Below, one piece after another: positions 1 to 8,244 of a stretch of 64,000 bases of DNA. The translations under genes and the position numbers were made by a program. The stretch comes from Nocardia brasiliensis (GTDB taxonomy: Bacteria; Actinomycetota; Actinomycetes; Mycobacteriales; Mycobacteriaceae). The DNA lies in NCBI RefSeq assembly GCF_011801125.1, contig NZ_CP046171.1, positions 2,170,001-2,234,000 on the forward strand, given 5' to 3'. The stretch's first letter is position 1; each line of letters begins with the position of its first letter. Below the pieces are notes generated by a model. It was not told the DNA's origin. It made no database searches and was given only the letters and a program-made list of their open reading frames with translations.

Positions 1-885
1 CAGGACCCGTGCGAGCTGCGTCAGCATTCCGGCGACGGCGCCGTGCGCGACCTGGTGGCACGGCGAACCCCGTTGTATGAGTTCGTGGTTCGCGGCCTAC
101 TCGCCGACCACAATCTGGACACCGCCGAAGGGCAGGTCGAGGCGCTGCGCCGAGCCATCCCGGTGGTCGCGCAGATCAAGGACAACGCGCTGCGCAAGGC
201 GTACGCCACGAAGCTGGCCGGCTGGGTCGGCTGGGACGACATCCAGACCGTGGTCCGCCGGGTCGGCGACGAAGCCAAGCGCCATCGCACCGGCGGCGCG
301 CGTCCCGCCGCCGGTGGCCGCGCGGCCCCCGCACCCGCGCCGCAGGCCGAGGTGGTCGCCGAGCATCCGGCGGCCCGGCCGAAGCCGAACGACCCGACCC
401 TGCTGCCGCAGCGTCAGGCGCTCGCCGCGGCGCTGCAGTATCCGGCCATGGCGGGCTCGGGGTTCGACGCGCTGGAAACCGACGCGTTCACCCACCCCGC
501 CTACGTGGCGATCCGTCAGTTGATCACCGAGGCGGGCGGCACCGCGGCCGGGCTCGGCGGTGCGGAATGGCTCAACGCGGTCGCCGACCGCACCGACGAC
601 CTCACCATGCGCGCGTTGCTCTCCGAGCTCGCCAGCGAGCCACTACCGGTGAAGAACGAGGCCGGTATTCCGCGCTTCGTCGCCGGCGTGCTCGCGCGCA
701 CCCAGGAGGCGTGGGTCGGCCGTCAGATCGCCGAGCTGAAATCGAAACTGCAGCGGGTGTCCTCCACCGAACAGCCCGACGCCTACATGGCCCTGTTCGG
801 TGACCTCGTGGCCTTGGAGCAGTACCGCAAGAGCCTGCTCACCCAGGCGATGGGCAACCACGACGATTTCGCCACCGGCGCCTAG
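1..885 (+). CDS. dnaG: DNA primase DnaG, C-terminal part (5' end outside window)
   Basis: The reading frame is open from base 1 and ends at the TAG at 883-885, so this is the last 294 residues of a gene that begins before the window. The visible part resembles the variable C-terminal region of actinobacterial DnaG: a helical segment rich in Ala, Leu and Arg, a Pro/Ala linker (PAPAPQAEVVAEHP), then a second helical domain that in this family contacts the DnaB helicase. The zinc-binding and TOPRIM catalytic domains are not in view. DnaG makes RNA primers at the replication fork. The call rests on recognising the C-terminal domain, so it is good but not certain. Confidence 0.8.
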   Translation, partial: QDPCELRQHSGDGAVRDLVARRTPLYEFVVRGLLADHNLDTAEGQVEALRRAIPVVAQIKDNALRKAYATKLAGWVGWDDIQTVVRRVGDEAKRHRTGGARPAAGGRAAPAPAPQAEVVAEHPAARPKPNDPTLLPQRQALAAALQYPAMAGSGFDALETDAFTHPAYVAIRQLITEAGGTAAGLGGAEWLNAVADRTDDLTMRALLSELASEPLPVKNEAGIPRFVAGVLARTQEAWVGRQIAELKSKLQRVSSTEQPDAYMALFGDLVALEQYRKSLLTQAMGNHDDFATGA

Positions 886-942
886 GTTCTGCCTCGAAGG
901 CCGGCCAGAGACGCCGGATGGGACCTAGGGCCGCTCGCGCCC

Positions 943-1188
943 TCAGCGGCGCAGCTGATCCTGCGGGACCAGCACGGTGGTGCGCTCGTCCAGGGGCTCC
1001 ATGGGTTCCAGCTTCGGGCGGGTGCTCAGCTTGTCGGAGAGCCGCTGCCTGCCCACCAGCACGAGCTTGCGGGTCACCGGGCTCTCGGTCAGCGCACGGG
1101 TCGCGGCGCTGATCTGCTCGTAGCGAGCCCGCCCGGCCTTGCTGCCGAGTACATACCCGGCCGCCACGCCGATGATCAACCGCAGCAT
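943..1188 (-). CDS. Small conserved hypothetical protein, 81 aa, N-terminal hydrophobic segment
   Basis: The ATG at 1188 is preceded by GGAGGA eight bases upstream, which decides the start over longer frames. The protein begins with a short hydrophobic stretch (MLRLIIGVAAGYVLGSKAGR) and continues as a charged helix. It resembles a common class of small actinobacterial proteins with a glycine-zipper-like N-terminal membrane segment, often found near dnaG. Its function is unknown. It is convergent with dnaG, with about 57 bases between the stops. Confidence 0.7.
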   Translation of the reverse strand: MLRLIIGVAAGYVLGSKAGRARYEQISAATRALTESPVTRKLVLVGRQRLSDKLSTRPKLEPMEPLDERTTVLVPQDQLRR

Positions 1189-1342
1189 CTCGATGTGCTC
1201 CTCCCAGTTGCCTGTTCGCGGGTCTATCCTGCCCGACGCCGGACAGGCCTGTCGATCCGGATAGGCTCCCGTGTTTCCCGTACGTGGGCCGGAATTCGTC
1301 ATCCGATCTCGAAACCGGCAGGTACCAGCGAGAATAGCTCGA

Positions 1343-2149
1343 ATGACCGCCCTCGCGCTGACCGCCGAGCGACGCACCGAACTCGCGGCGCTGCTGTCCG
1401 ACGAACAACGACTTCGTGCGGAGTACCCCCAGGTCGCGGCCTATCTGACGACCGCGCCGATGCTCGCAGGCACCGCGGACTCGGCCGCCGACGCGGCATT
1501 CGACCTGCGCCTCGTGCATTTCATGACCGGTGGTGCGTCGGACAATCCGTACTGGGACATCGTCGGGCCGTCGGTGCGGGGCCGGGTGGTGAACGGGGGC
1601 GCGACGTCCGGGAGCGCCCGGCTCGGCTACGCACAGACGATCCTCCAGTCGGCCTTCGCCTACGCCGTGCCATCACCCGAAACACTGCGCTGGACAACGA
1701 AGTTCACGGCGGGGCGGCGCGTCACCGAACTGGGTGCCGGCCGCGGCTACTGGGCACGGCAGCTGGCACTGCTCGGCGTCGAGGTCGCCGCGTTCGACGT
1801 GGCACCGCCCGATCTCGCCGGGAACGTGTCGTTTCCGGGCGCGGCGGGGCAGCGGGACGTCTTTCATCCGGTCGCGGATATCTCCGCGTACGCGCCGGAT
1901 CCGGACAGCGTGCTGCTGCTCTGCTGGCCGCCCGGCTGGGGCGATCCCATGGCGTCCACGGCCCTGCGCGACTTCGCGGACGCCGGGGGAGACCGTCTGG
2001 TCTTCATCGGCGAACCCGAAGGCGGCAAGACCGCGGACGACCCCTTCTTCCATCAGCTCGCCGCCGAATGGGAACTGCAAACCCAAGACCCACACCATGT
2101 TTCGTGGTGGAACCTCGCGGATGTCGCGCAAGGCTGGGTCCGGCGCTAG
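1343..2149 (+). CDS. SAM-dependent methyltransferase-like protein
   Basis: This 268-aa protein has a Rossmann-fold methyltransferase signature in its middle (VTELGAGRGYWARQL), matching the glycine-rich SAM-binding motif I. An acidic residue at the end of the next strand (AFDVAPPD) fits motif II. The first ~110 residues are unrelated helical sequence. The substrate cannot be told; the family includes proteins annotated only as hypothetical. I chose the ATG at 1343 because residues upstream of it look non-coding. It stands alone, divergent from the 81-aa gene before it. Confidence 0.65.
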   Translation: MTALALTAERRTELAALLSDEQRLRAEYPQVAAYLTTAPMLAGTADSAADAAFDLRLVHFMTGGASDNPYWDIVGPSVRGRVVNGGATSGSARLGYAQTILQSAFAYAVPSPETLRWTTKFTAGRRVTELGAGRGYWARQLALLGVEVAAFDVAPPDLAGNVSFPGAAGQRDVFHPVADISAYAPDPDSVLLLCWPPGWGDPMASTALRDFADAGGDRLVFIGEPEGGKTADDPFFHQLAAEWELQTQDPHHVSWWNLADVAQGWVRR

Positions 2150-2236
2150 ATCGGCAGTCCTCGGCTCGCTTCGGGCACACGGCGGATCGGCTATCGGTCA
2201 TCCTCGATCGATGACCGGGTTCGAGGCGAACCAGTG

Positions 2237-2380
2237 TCAGGCGGCGAGCTCTTCTCGCTTGGCCCGGTGCTCCTCGCACAGGTAGAAACGGCTGCTGCGG
2301 CGGATGTGCGCCGGATCCAGTCGTTGTGCGAAGGTGAGGTTCTCGCGGCGCCAGCAATCGCCGCAGGCGAAGTCGCTCAT
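2237..2380 (-). CDS. Tiny Cys-rich protein, 47 aa, zinc-ribbon-like
   Basis: The frame reads MSDFACGDCWRRENLTFAQR and ends KREELAA before a TGA. It has a CGDC pair near the N-terminus and a Cys-x2-His (CEEH) about 27 residues later, a layout that could bind one zinc. No good ribosome-binding site is obvious and the function is unknown. It is supported mainly by the sensible Cys/His spacing and charged composition. Confidence 0.4.
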   Translation of the reverse strand: MSDFACGDCWRRENLTFAQRLDPAHIRRSSRFYLCEEHRAKREELAA

Positions 2381-2581
2381 GTCTGTGCCTCGCTGGCGCT
2401 CACCACAGACATGCGCGAGGCGCGCTGTGACATGATTCTCTCGCTTCGCTCGCTCATGTCGGCCTCCTCGTTCCGTTGCTCAGCGGGTCGCTGAGGAGTT
2501 CCCGCTCCGCGCCGCGCTCAGCCCTCTGTTTTCATAGTCTCTCCCGATGGTGGCCGTACTGTTACCGCTTGTTACCGGTGG

Positions 2582-3544
2582 ATGAGGCATTCGGCGGATT
2601 TCATCAACCTCTCATCGACCGCGGGCACCGTGGCTCGCATGCTGAACCAGACCGACCTCGCGCGCGACCTCACGCTCGCCTCGTCCGCGCTGACGTTGAG
2701 CGCGCTACTCATCGCCCGTCGCTGGCTGCCCGAGATCATCGCTCAGCCGGTACAGAGCTTCCTGCCGTGGTTGCTGGCCCCCACGCTGCTGCTGGCGGCC
2801 GTGGCCCTCGCGACGGGCTCCCGGGTCGGCCTGGCCACCGTTGTGCTGCCCATCGCGGCGTGGGCGGTCCTTTTCGTGCCCCAGTTGGTCGCCGCGCCCG
2901 ACGGCGTGCACTCCGTCGACGAATTCCGCGTCGCCACACAGAATCTCGGCACCGGCGGCCCCGCCCCAGAACTGGCCGACGTCGCCGTCGTCGCGGTCCA
3001 GGAACTCACCGACCGCAACCGGCGCGCCGTCACAACAACTTTGGACCCCGACCACCCCTACGCCGCCACCGTCGGCACCGTAGGCCTGTGGAGCCGCTAC
3101 CCCCTCACCGACATCCAACGCCTCGACCTCGGCCAAGGCTGGGCCCGCGCCCTGCGCGCCCGAATGCACACGCCCACAGCGACAGTCACCGTCTACACCG
3201 TCCACCTCGGCAGCGTCCGCTTCGGCGACACCGACTCCCGCAACCGCACCCTGCGCACCCTCAGCGACCTCGTCCACCAAGACCCAGCCGACCGCCTCCT
3301 CGTCCTCGGCGACCTCAACACCGCCTCCACCGACCCCCACCTCGCCACCCTCACCGACACCCTGCAAGACGCCCGCAGCGGCTTCGGCTTCACCTGGCCC
3401 TCCCCATTCCCCCTCACCCGCCCCGACCACATCCTCACCCGCGGCTTCACCACCCACGCCGCCACCGTCCTCCCACCCACCGCAGGCGACCACCGCGCCA
3501 CCACCGCCACCCTCACCCCCCAACCCCCACAAGACCGCAGGTAG
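2582..3544 (+). CDS. Endonuclease/exonuclease/phosphatase (EEP) family membrane protein
   Basis: This 320-aa protein has about three hydrophobic segments in its first 115 residues, then a catalytic EEP domain on the presumed outer side. EEP motifs are visible: VAVQEL carries the metal-binding Glu, VYTVHLG the strand with His, GDLNTA the Asp/Asn pair, and GDHRAT the C-terminal Asp-His. The family contains phosphodiesterases acting on nucleic acids or phospholipids; the substrate here is unknown. An alternative start is the ATG at 2639. The 3' half is unusually rich in CCC/ACC codons. It lies just upstream of tRNA-Asn. Confidence 0.75.
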   Translation: MRHSADFINLSSTAGTVARMLNQTDLARDLTLASSALTLSALLIARRWLPEIIAQPVQSFLPWLLAPTLLLAAVALATGSRVGLATVVLPIAAWAVLFVPQLVAAPDGVHSVDEFRVATQNLGTGGPAPELADVAVVAVQELTDRNRRAVTTTLDPDHPYAATVGTVGLWSRYPLTDIQRLDLGQGWARALRARMHTPTATVTVYTVHLGSVRFGDTDSRNRTLRTLSDLVHQDPADRLLVLGDLNTASTDPHLATLTDTLQDARSGFGFTWPSPFPLTRPDHILTRGFTTHAATVLPPTAGDHRATTATLTPQPPQDRR

Positions 3545-3620
3545 CGACGCGATTTGGGCCCCCGCCCGCCCATACGCTAAAGTTTCTCCTCGGCCCGCCC
3601 AGCACGGCGAGCCGGGATAG

Positions 3621-3693
3621 TCCCCTATAGCTCAATTGGCAGAGCAGCCGACTGTTAATCGGCAGGTTTCTGGTTCGAGTCCAGATGGGGGAG
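3621..3693 (+). tRNA. tRNA-Asn (anticodon GTT)
   Basis: The acceptor strands TCCCCTA and TGGGGGA pair. The anticodon stem GCCGA/TCGGC closes a 7-base loop CTGTTAA with anticodon GTT at 3654-3656, and the T arm CTGGTTCGAGTCCAG is canonical. There is no encoded CCA. The 3' half is repeated at 36032, which marks this gene as the integration target of the island. Confidence 0.97.
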
Positions 3694-3758
3694 CAGTGAC
3701 CAGGGCGAACGGTAACGTTCGACCCTGGTTTTTTGCTTTTCGGGGTCAGAACGACACG
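3657..3758 (+). repeat. attL: island attachment site overlapping tRNA-Asn 3' half
   Basis: These 102 bases match 36032-36133 with only two differences (3706 and 3715). The first 49 bases (3657-3705) are identical and include the anticodon-stem 3' strand, T arm and acceptor 3' strand of tRNA-Asn. Such duplication of a tRNA 3' end next to an integrase gene is the classic mark of site-specific integration. Confidence 0.93.
3699..3734 (+). terminator. Rho-independent terminator after tRNA-Asn
   Basis: CCAGGG and CGAACG are followed by a short GTAA loop, then CGTTCG and CCCTGG and a run of six T. The hairpin is duplicated with attR (36074-36109), so the attachment repeat carries its own terminator. 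Confidence 0.88.
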
Positions 3759-3772
3759 GAAACGACACGCTT

Positions 3773-4990
3773 TCAGCGTGCGAGGCCCTCTAGAGCGGCA
3801 GTGAAGTCGGGTGCTTCGGCGGGTTGGTCGATGTAGTGGCGTTTGGTGACCGAGTCGTTGGCGTGGCCGAGCTGTTGAGCTGCGGCTTGGGGGCCGTATT
3901 GCTCGGCGATGAGTGAGGCGACGGTCTTGCGGAAGGTCTTGGGGGTGACCCAGGCGAACTTTTCGCCGCGTGCCTGGCGCCACAGGCGGTTGAAGTTGTG
4001 TGGATCCCAGATGCCCCCATCGCGGTTGGGGAAGACCAGGTCCAAGTCGTTGTCGACTGCTTCGGCTTTGAGCCGCTGGAGGGTATCGACGACGAACTGA
4101 GGCAGGACCACTGTCCGGTATCCGGAGTCTGTCTTGGTCCACTCCTGGCGGATCAGTCCCTTGCCTTTGATCCGGATGATGGTGCCGGAGAAGGTCATCC
4201 GTGCGGGGGTGCTGTCGAGGTGGATATCGGACCAGCGCAGGGCGAGTGCTTCGCCGGGGCGTGGACCGGTGCCGAGTTCGACGTCGGCGACGTCGAGCAC
4301 CCTGCGGTTGCGTTTGGGGCCGTGGGTGTAGGCCGGGGATCCCTCGAACGGCTCTCCGTTCACCCATGCCTGGATTTGGGCTCGGAGCTCTGTGAGGGTT
4401 TCGAGGTCGGCGGCGCGGGGCTTCTGGCGTTTGCGGGGGAGGTCGGCGACTTCGCGGACGGGATTGCTGCCGATGGCGTCGTGGCGCACGGCCATGCTCA
4501 TCATTTCGGAGAGGATGACGCGCTGGCGCCGCGCTTTCTCCCGGTGGCCGTTGAGCACTATGCGTTTGAGGTAGGCGTCGATGCGGGAGGTGGTGGCCTC
4601 CCATATCCGCAGGTTACCGAGCGCTGGTTTGATTTTGACGGTGTCCTTGCCGGCCCGGTGGTCGGTGGAGACGTTGATCTCCATCCGGTACAGGTCCAGG
4701 GTCTGCTCGGTGATGCCGTCTTGCAGGATCTTTTCCGCCAGCCACAGATCGGCCAGCTCGGTGAGTTTGGTGTCACGGGTGATGAGACGGCCGCGGCCTC
4801 CGGCGCGTTTGGTGAGTGATTCGCGGAGGATGTCTCCGGCTCGGCCTTTGGTGGGACCGAATTTGTGCACGGTGCGGGTGACGCCGTCGTCATCGCGGTA
4901 GCGCGTGGTCGCGCGCCAGCTGCCGTTCGGCTGCCGTTTCGCGGTGATCCGGCCGTAGGTGCCGATCGGCAGCGATTGTCTGGGCATCAC
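3773..4990 (-). CDS. int: Tyrosine-recombinase integrase of the island
   Basis: This 405-aa phage-type integrase catalyses integration and excision at the tRNA-Asn site. An N-terminal arm-binding region (YGRITAKRQPNGSWRATTRY) is followed by a SAM-like core-binding domain and a C-terminal catalytic domain. The catalytic Arg lies in GTGPRPGEALALRWSDI. The His-x-x-Arg region is replaced by a divergent box near VTPKTFRKTVASLI, and the nucleophile is the Tyr in SVTKRHYID, preceded by LGHAND. Its 3' end lies 15 bases beyond attL, the usual place. The start ATG at 4990 has AGGAAAGGA-type sequence upstream; M2 is an alternative. Confidence 0.95.
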   Translation of the reverse strand: MMPRQSLPIGTYGRITAKRQPNGSWRATTRYRDDDGVTRTVHKFGPTKGRAGDILRESLTKRAGGRGRLITRDTKLTELADLWLAEKILQDGITEQTLDLYRMEINVSTDHRAGKDTVKIKPALGNLRIWEATTSRIDAYLKRIVLNGHREKARRQRVILSEMMSMAVRHDAIGSNPVREVADLPRKRQKPRAADLETLTELRAQIQAWVNGEPFEGSPAYTHGPKRNRRVLDVADVELGTGPRPGEALALRWSDIHLDSTPARMTFSGTIIRIKGKGLIRQEWTKTDSGYRTVVLPQFVVDTLQRLKAEAVDNDLDLVFPNRDGGIWDPHNFNRLWRQARGEKFAWVTPKTFRKTVASLIAEQYGPQAAAQQLGHANDSVTKRHYIDQPAEAPDFTAALEGLAR

Positions 4991-5148
4991 TGTCCTTTCC
5001 TGGGTGGGTCGATGGCCTATGTGTCCGGGTGCGGGACGCAGGAGGGGGAGCCGATGGGCTGCCTGCGGGATTGCTGTCTATGCCCGGGGCAAGTTCTATT
5101 CAGGGAAAACTGCCTAATCCCAGCCAGCTACGCAAGGCCAAAATGATT

Positions 5149-5161
5149 GCTATCAGATAGC
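5149..5161. promoter_or_regulatory. Palindrome GCTATCAGATAGC between int and xis
   Basis: A perfect 6-bp inverted repeat around a single A lies in the 244-bp gap between the excisionase-like gene and the integrase. It could be an operator or a recombination-protein site. No other gene is seen in this gap. Confidence 0.35.
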
Positions 5162-5234
5162 TGATGAGGTCTGGATGTGCTCAGCTACGACCGGCCGAAG
5201 GCTGGGTAGGCGGTCGGCTGCAAGAATCGGGGTC

Positions 5235-5441
5235 TCAGCTGTCGCTGCTAGAAGGCGCACTCTTGTCGATTTGATCCTGCTCCCAGAGCAGTAGATCGCT
5301 CAGACGATAACGGCGGTATCGACCGATGCGTGCAAATCTCGGTCCCCGCCCGGCCGATGCCCAGACCGCAAGTGTCTTCTTCGGAACCTTCAGACGCGCG
5401 GCCAGCTCGTCGGTGCTGAGCCACACGTCATCGGGGTTCAT
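5235..5441 (-). CDS. xis: Excisionase-like HTH protein (MerR/AlpA type)
   Basis: This is a 68-aa protein with the single winged-helix pattern of excisionases: WLSTDELAARLKVPKKTLAVW, then GRGPRFARIGRYRRYRLSDL, then a short helix. In related elements such proteins bend attachment-site DNA and set the direction of integrase action. I took the ATG at 5441; a longer frame reaches 5651 but its extra sequence does not look like protein. It lies upstream of the integrase on the same strand, as expected. Confidence 0.8.
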   Translation of the reverse strand: MNPDDVWLSTDELAARLKVPKKTLAVWASAGRGPRFARIGRYRRYRLSDLLLWEQDQIDKSAPSSSDS

Positions 5442-6038
5442 TTCGATGCCCCAGATGTGAAGTGCGTTGTTGGGCAGGGACTCCGTGGTGGGCGGAGGGC
5501 GAAGGGTGTTGATGCCCAGCCGATTACGGGCGCGAAGACAGTCGGATAGGTTTGGCGGGCCTGAACGGGCCGGTTCCGCCGTAATCGAGCTTCTCGGTCG
5601 CTCGTCAGCTGAGCAGATCGTTGGGAGGCGGTCATGGGCATGGGAAGTCACTTTCTAGCCCGTCATCTGATTCTCCCAAGTTCCATGAAACCTGATCTTC
5701 GGCCTGTGTGCCACAACAAGTCCTGTGCGTTGCATCTTCGTGTATGGCAGCTGATAAGTCGGCAGAGTCGCTTGACTTCGCCGCCAGCATGTCCCGAGTT
5801 GCTCCAGGTACCTGATCCCATGACCGGTGCGGTCGTGTTCGAAGTCGGTGAAACTCCCGTCGACGAGACGTGCGCGTGCGGGACTTGGGTGGATTGGCTT
5901 GGCGTGCCGCGACATACGTTCGTGTCGGTGTTGGGCGCGACGGTCGCTGGGCCGCGATTAGGTAAACAGCGGCCGGATCTTAGCGAACCAGTCGTAGCTT
6001 TCACGGAGCTTTCTCGCCACCGGCAGTAGATCCCACTG
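5442..6038. other. ~600 bp without a confident gene, ending at IS copy 1
   Basis: Open frames exist on both strands but neither gives a convincing protein. One + frame (5634-6029) contains a Cys-rich patch (CACGTWVDW). On the - strand, the 26 codons next to the IS (6037 down to 5958) look protein-like, ending KLRESYDWFAKIRPLFT before TAA. Across the IS they are in the same frame as the region just after the NUDIX gene stop, so they may be the tail of a gene cut by the IS. Confidence 0.4.
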
Positions 6039-6095
6039 TGGAGCGTTCCCGGTTCGGTGGACACGGAGGAGATAGCCGCCTGGTAGCACGGGAGT

Positions 6096-6398
6096 TTGGT
6101 GTTGGGTTCGACGCGGCGTAGTTTCACCGAGGAGTACAAGGCCCAGGCGGTAGGTTTCGTCCTGGATCAGGGTCGGCCGGTGGCCGAGGTGGCGCGCAAT
6201 ATCGGCGTGCACGAGATGACGTTGAGGAAATGGGTGAAGAGGGCGAAGGAATCCGGGGTTTCCGGTGACCGGGAGAAGGGACTGACCGACTCGGAACAGG
6301 CCGAGTTGGAACGGTTGCGTGCGGAGAACGCGGAGTTGAAGATGCAGGTCGCGTTCGCAAAAAAAGTTGCGACCTGGTTCGCGAAAGACCAGCGGTGA
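6096..6398 (+). CDS. IS3-family transposase OrfA, copy 1
   Basis: This 100-aa protein has an N-terminal helix-turn-helix (RRSFTEEYKAQAVGFVLDQG, then VAEVARNIGVHEMTLRKWVK) and a C-terminal leucine-zipper-like coiled coil (LERLRAENAELKMQV). It binds the IS ends. The start may instead be the GTG at 6099. A heptamer A AAA AAA lies at 6359-6365 in the proper phase, and the -1 frame is open from there into orfB, so a fused OrfAB transposase is probably made by -1 frameshifting. Confidence 0.93.
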   Translation: MVLGSTRRSFTEEYKAQAVGFVLDQGRPVAEVARNIGVHEMTLRKWVKRAKESGVSGDREKGLTDSEQAELERLRAENAELKMQVAFAKKVATWFAKDQR

Positions 6399-7279
6399 AA
6401 TTCGCCGCGATCGCGGACTGGGCTGCGTCGGGGGAATTCGACATCGAGTTCATGTGCCGGGAACTGGACGTGTCTCGGTCGGGCTACTACAAGTGGAAAG
6501 GCCGCGGTCGCAGCGACCGGGAGCGCGACGATCGCATGCTGACGCTGCTGATCGAGGCGATCCACGCGAAACTGCGTGGCAATCCGGGTGTTCGGCGTGT
6601 GCACGCGGCGCTGGCGGCGGCCGGGCGGCGGGTCTCGCGTAAGCGGGTGTGGCGGTTGATGCGGGCGGCCGGTCTGCAAGGCCGGTTTCCGAAACCGTTC
6701 CGGCGCACCACGATCCGGGGATCCAAGCCGGTGGACGCCGCGGATCGGATCGGGCGTGATTTCACTGCCGCGCAGCCGAACCAACGCTGGTGCGGTGACA
6801 TCACCTACGTCAAGACCTGGACCGGGTGGGCGTATCTGGCCACCGTGATCGATCTGCACGATCGGGCCGTGGTCGGCTGGGCGATCGCTGATCACATGCG
6901 CACGTCGCTGGTCACCGACGCCCTCGATATGGCCATCGCGCGCCGACGCCCGGCGAAAGGTGTTGTTTTCCATAGCGATCGCGGAACCCAGTACACCTCG
7001 AAGGAATTCGCGAAATATTGTGCAAAGAATGGTGTCCTACGGTCCCTCGGCCGGACGGGATCGTGCTTCGACAACGCGGTCGCGGAATCGTTCTTCGCGA
7101 CCTACAAAAAGGAGCTGGTACACGCTCGTCCGTGGCCGACGGTGAAGTCGCTGCAGAAGGAGACGTTCGACTGGATTGAGTTCTACTACAACACCGTTCG
7201 TCCGCATTCGGCGCTCGGCTATTTGACACCACGGCAATACGAGTTAGGGTACAGAGAAATCAGTCAGATCGCGGCTTGA
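6395..7279 (+). CDS. IS3-family transposase OrfB (DDE integrase domain), copy 1
   Basis: This 294-aa protein has an N-terminal HTH_21-type region and an rve integrase core. The catalytic acids are visible: Asp in WCGDITYVKT, Asp in VFHSDRGTQY, and Glu in NAVAESFF, with the usual IS3 ending YYNTVRPHSALGYLTP. The GTG start overlaps the orfA stop (GTGA), and the frame also continues upstream to the slippery A7 run. It catalyses strand transfer as OrfAB or with OrfA. Confidence 0.95.
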   Translation: MKFAAIADWAASGEFDIEFMCRELDVSRSGYYKWKGRGRSDRERDDRMLTLLIEAIHAKLRGNPGVRRVHAALAAAGRRVSRKRVWRLMRAAGLQGRFPKPFRRTTIRGSKPVDAADRIGRDFTAAQPNQRWCGDITYVKTWTGWAYLATVIDLHDRAVVGWAIADHMRTSLVTDALDMAIARRRPAKGVVFHSDRGTQYTSKEFAKYCAKNGVLRSLGRTGSCFDNAVAESFFATYKKELVHARPWPTVKSLQKETFDWIEFYYNTVRPHSALGYLTPRQYELGYREISQIAA

Positions 7280-7369
7280 TCCCGAGTCCACAAAACCGGG
7301 AACACTCCACTGGCGCCGAGCCGTCCGCTCGCCCCGGCAGCGGCGAGTCAGCCCATCGTCGCACGCCGC

Positions 7370-8131
7370 TCACCTGTGACGGTTGGCAGATCGGGATCGC
7401 TGGCCGGGTCCGTTGACGCTGAGTGGGGTAGTTGTGCGCGGTATCGGCGGATGCAGGAGGCCTACCGGGCCGGAACGGTACAACGCAGCGGGGCGACCTC
7501 CGTGGCGGTTGGTTTGTTTGCCAGTGGGGATCAAGGCACCTTCCGCGGCAGTGATCTTGCGGTGAAAATTACGCTGATCGAGAGGCTGTCCCCAGACGGC
7601 CTCGTATATTCTGCGCAGCTCTCTGACGGTGAACTCCGCTGGGCAGAATCGGGTGGCGAGTGTGGTGTATTCGAGCTTGCTTCGGGTTCGCTCGACGGCG
7701 TCGGCGATGATCCGCTTGTGGTCGAAGGCGACCTCTGTGTGAGCGTTCAATACTGCTTCGACGGGCGTCCAGGCTGCCGCTTGTGCGTCACCCCCTGCTA
7801 CCGGTGGTGGTAGGTCGGGAATGAAAGCGACATAGCAGACGGTCACTACGCGCCGACGGGGATCTCGGTTCGGTGAGCCGTAGGTCCGTAGCTGCTCGAG
7901 GTGTGCGCGATCGAGACTCAGGCCCGTCTCCTCGGCTAGTTCACGTTCGGCTGCGGCGTCCAAGTCTTCGCGGCCGTCGTCGAGGAAACCTCCAGGCAGG
8001 GCGAGTGAACCCCGCCACGGGTCGGTCCCACGTTCCACCATCAAGATGTGCAGGGCATCATCCCGCACAGTCAATACTGCAAGATCCACGGCGATGGCGA
8101 CTTCGGTGGTTCGCCAGTTGCGTTCGTTCAC
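7370..8131 (-). CDS. NUDIX hydrolase with C-terminal winged helix (NrtR-like)
   Basis: This 253-aa protein has an N-terminal NUDIX domain with the box GGFLDDGREDLDAAA then ERELAEETGL, one residue longer than the canonical box. A C-terminal winged-helix region follows (CPAEFTVRELRRIYEAVWG, NFHRKI, GRPAALYR). This architecture is known from NrtR-type regulators, which sense ADP-ribose or NAD-related ligands and repress NAD genes, and from NudR-like relatives. The GTG start at 8131 has AAGGAG seven bases upstream. A 21-bp perfect palindrome lies 25 bp upstream and could be its operator. It is divergent from the nucleosidase gene. Confidence 0.85.
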   Translation of the reverse strand: MNERNWRTTEVAIAVDLAVLTVRDDALHILMVERGTDPWRGSLALPGGFLDDGREDLDAAAERELAEETGLSLDRAHLEQLRTYGSPNRDPRRRVVTVCYVAFIPDLPPPVAGGDAQAAAWTPVEAVLNAHTEVAFDHKRIIADAVERTRSKLEYTTLATRFCPAEFTVRELRRIYEAVWGQPLDQRNFHRKITAAEGALIPTGKQTNRHGGRPAALYRSGPVGLLHPPIPRTTTPLSVNGPGQRSRSANRHR

Positions 8132-8155
8132 TAGGCATCTCCTTCCTTGCGCTAG

Positions 8156-8176
8156 TTTACGTCTTATTGACGTAAA
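8156..8176. promoter_or_regulatory. 21-bp perfect palindrome TTTACGTC-N5-GACGTAAA
   Basis: Two 8-bp arms around TTATT lie in the 113-bp divergent gap between the NUDIX regulator and the nucleosidase gene. The size and place fit a dimer-binding operator, possibly of the NUDIX/winged-helix protein, controlling one or both directions. Known NrtR operators are also 21-bp palindromes containing TTTAC-like arms. Confidence 0.7.
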
Positions 8177-8244
8177 TGCGTTCGCCGGATACCGTCATTC
8201 GTCGGGGGTCTTGATTGAGGCTCCAATCACGTTGGGGAGAAACA

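Larger units (their letters stand above)
6039..7309 (+). mobile_element. IS3-family insertion sequence, copy 1
   Basis: 1271 bp. The left end TGGAGCGTTCCCGGTT and the right end AACCGGGAACACTCCA are imperfect terminal inverted repeats. A 3-bp target duplication CTG flanks it (6036-6038 and 7310-7312). It carries overlapping orfA and orfB. Its translated genes are identical to those of the other three copies. Confidence 0.95.

Noticed and set aside
3998..4819. Gly/Val-rich + strand frame opposite the integrase
   Set aside because: The - strand carries clear integrase motifs; this is the GC-rich antisense frame.
6167..6973. 268-aa - strand frame inside each IS copy
   Set aside because: Antisense shadow of orfA/orfB; identical in all four copies only because the IS is identical.
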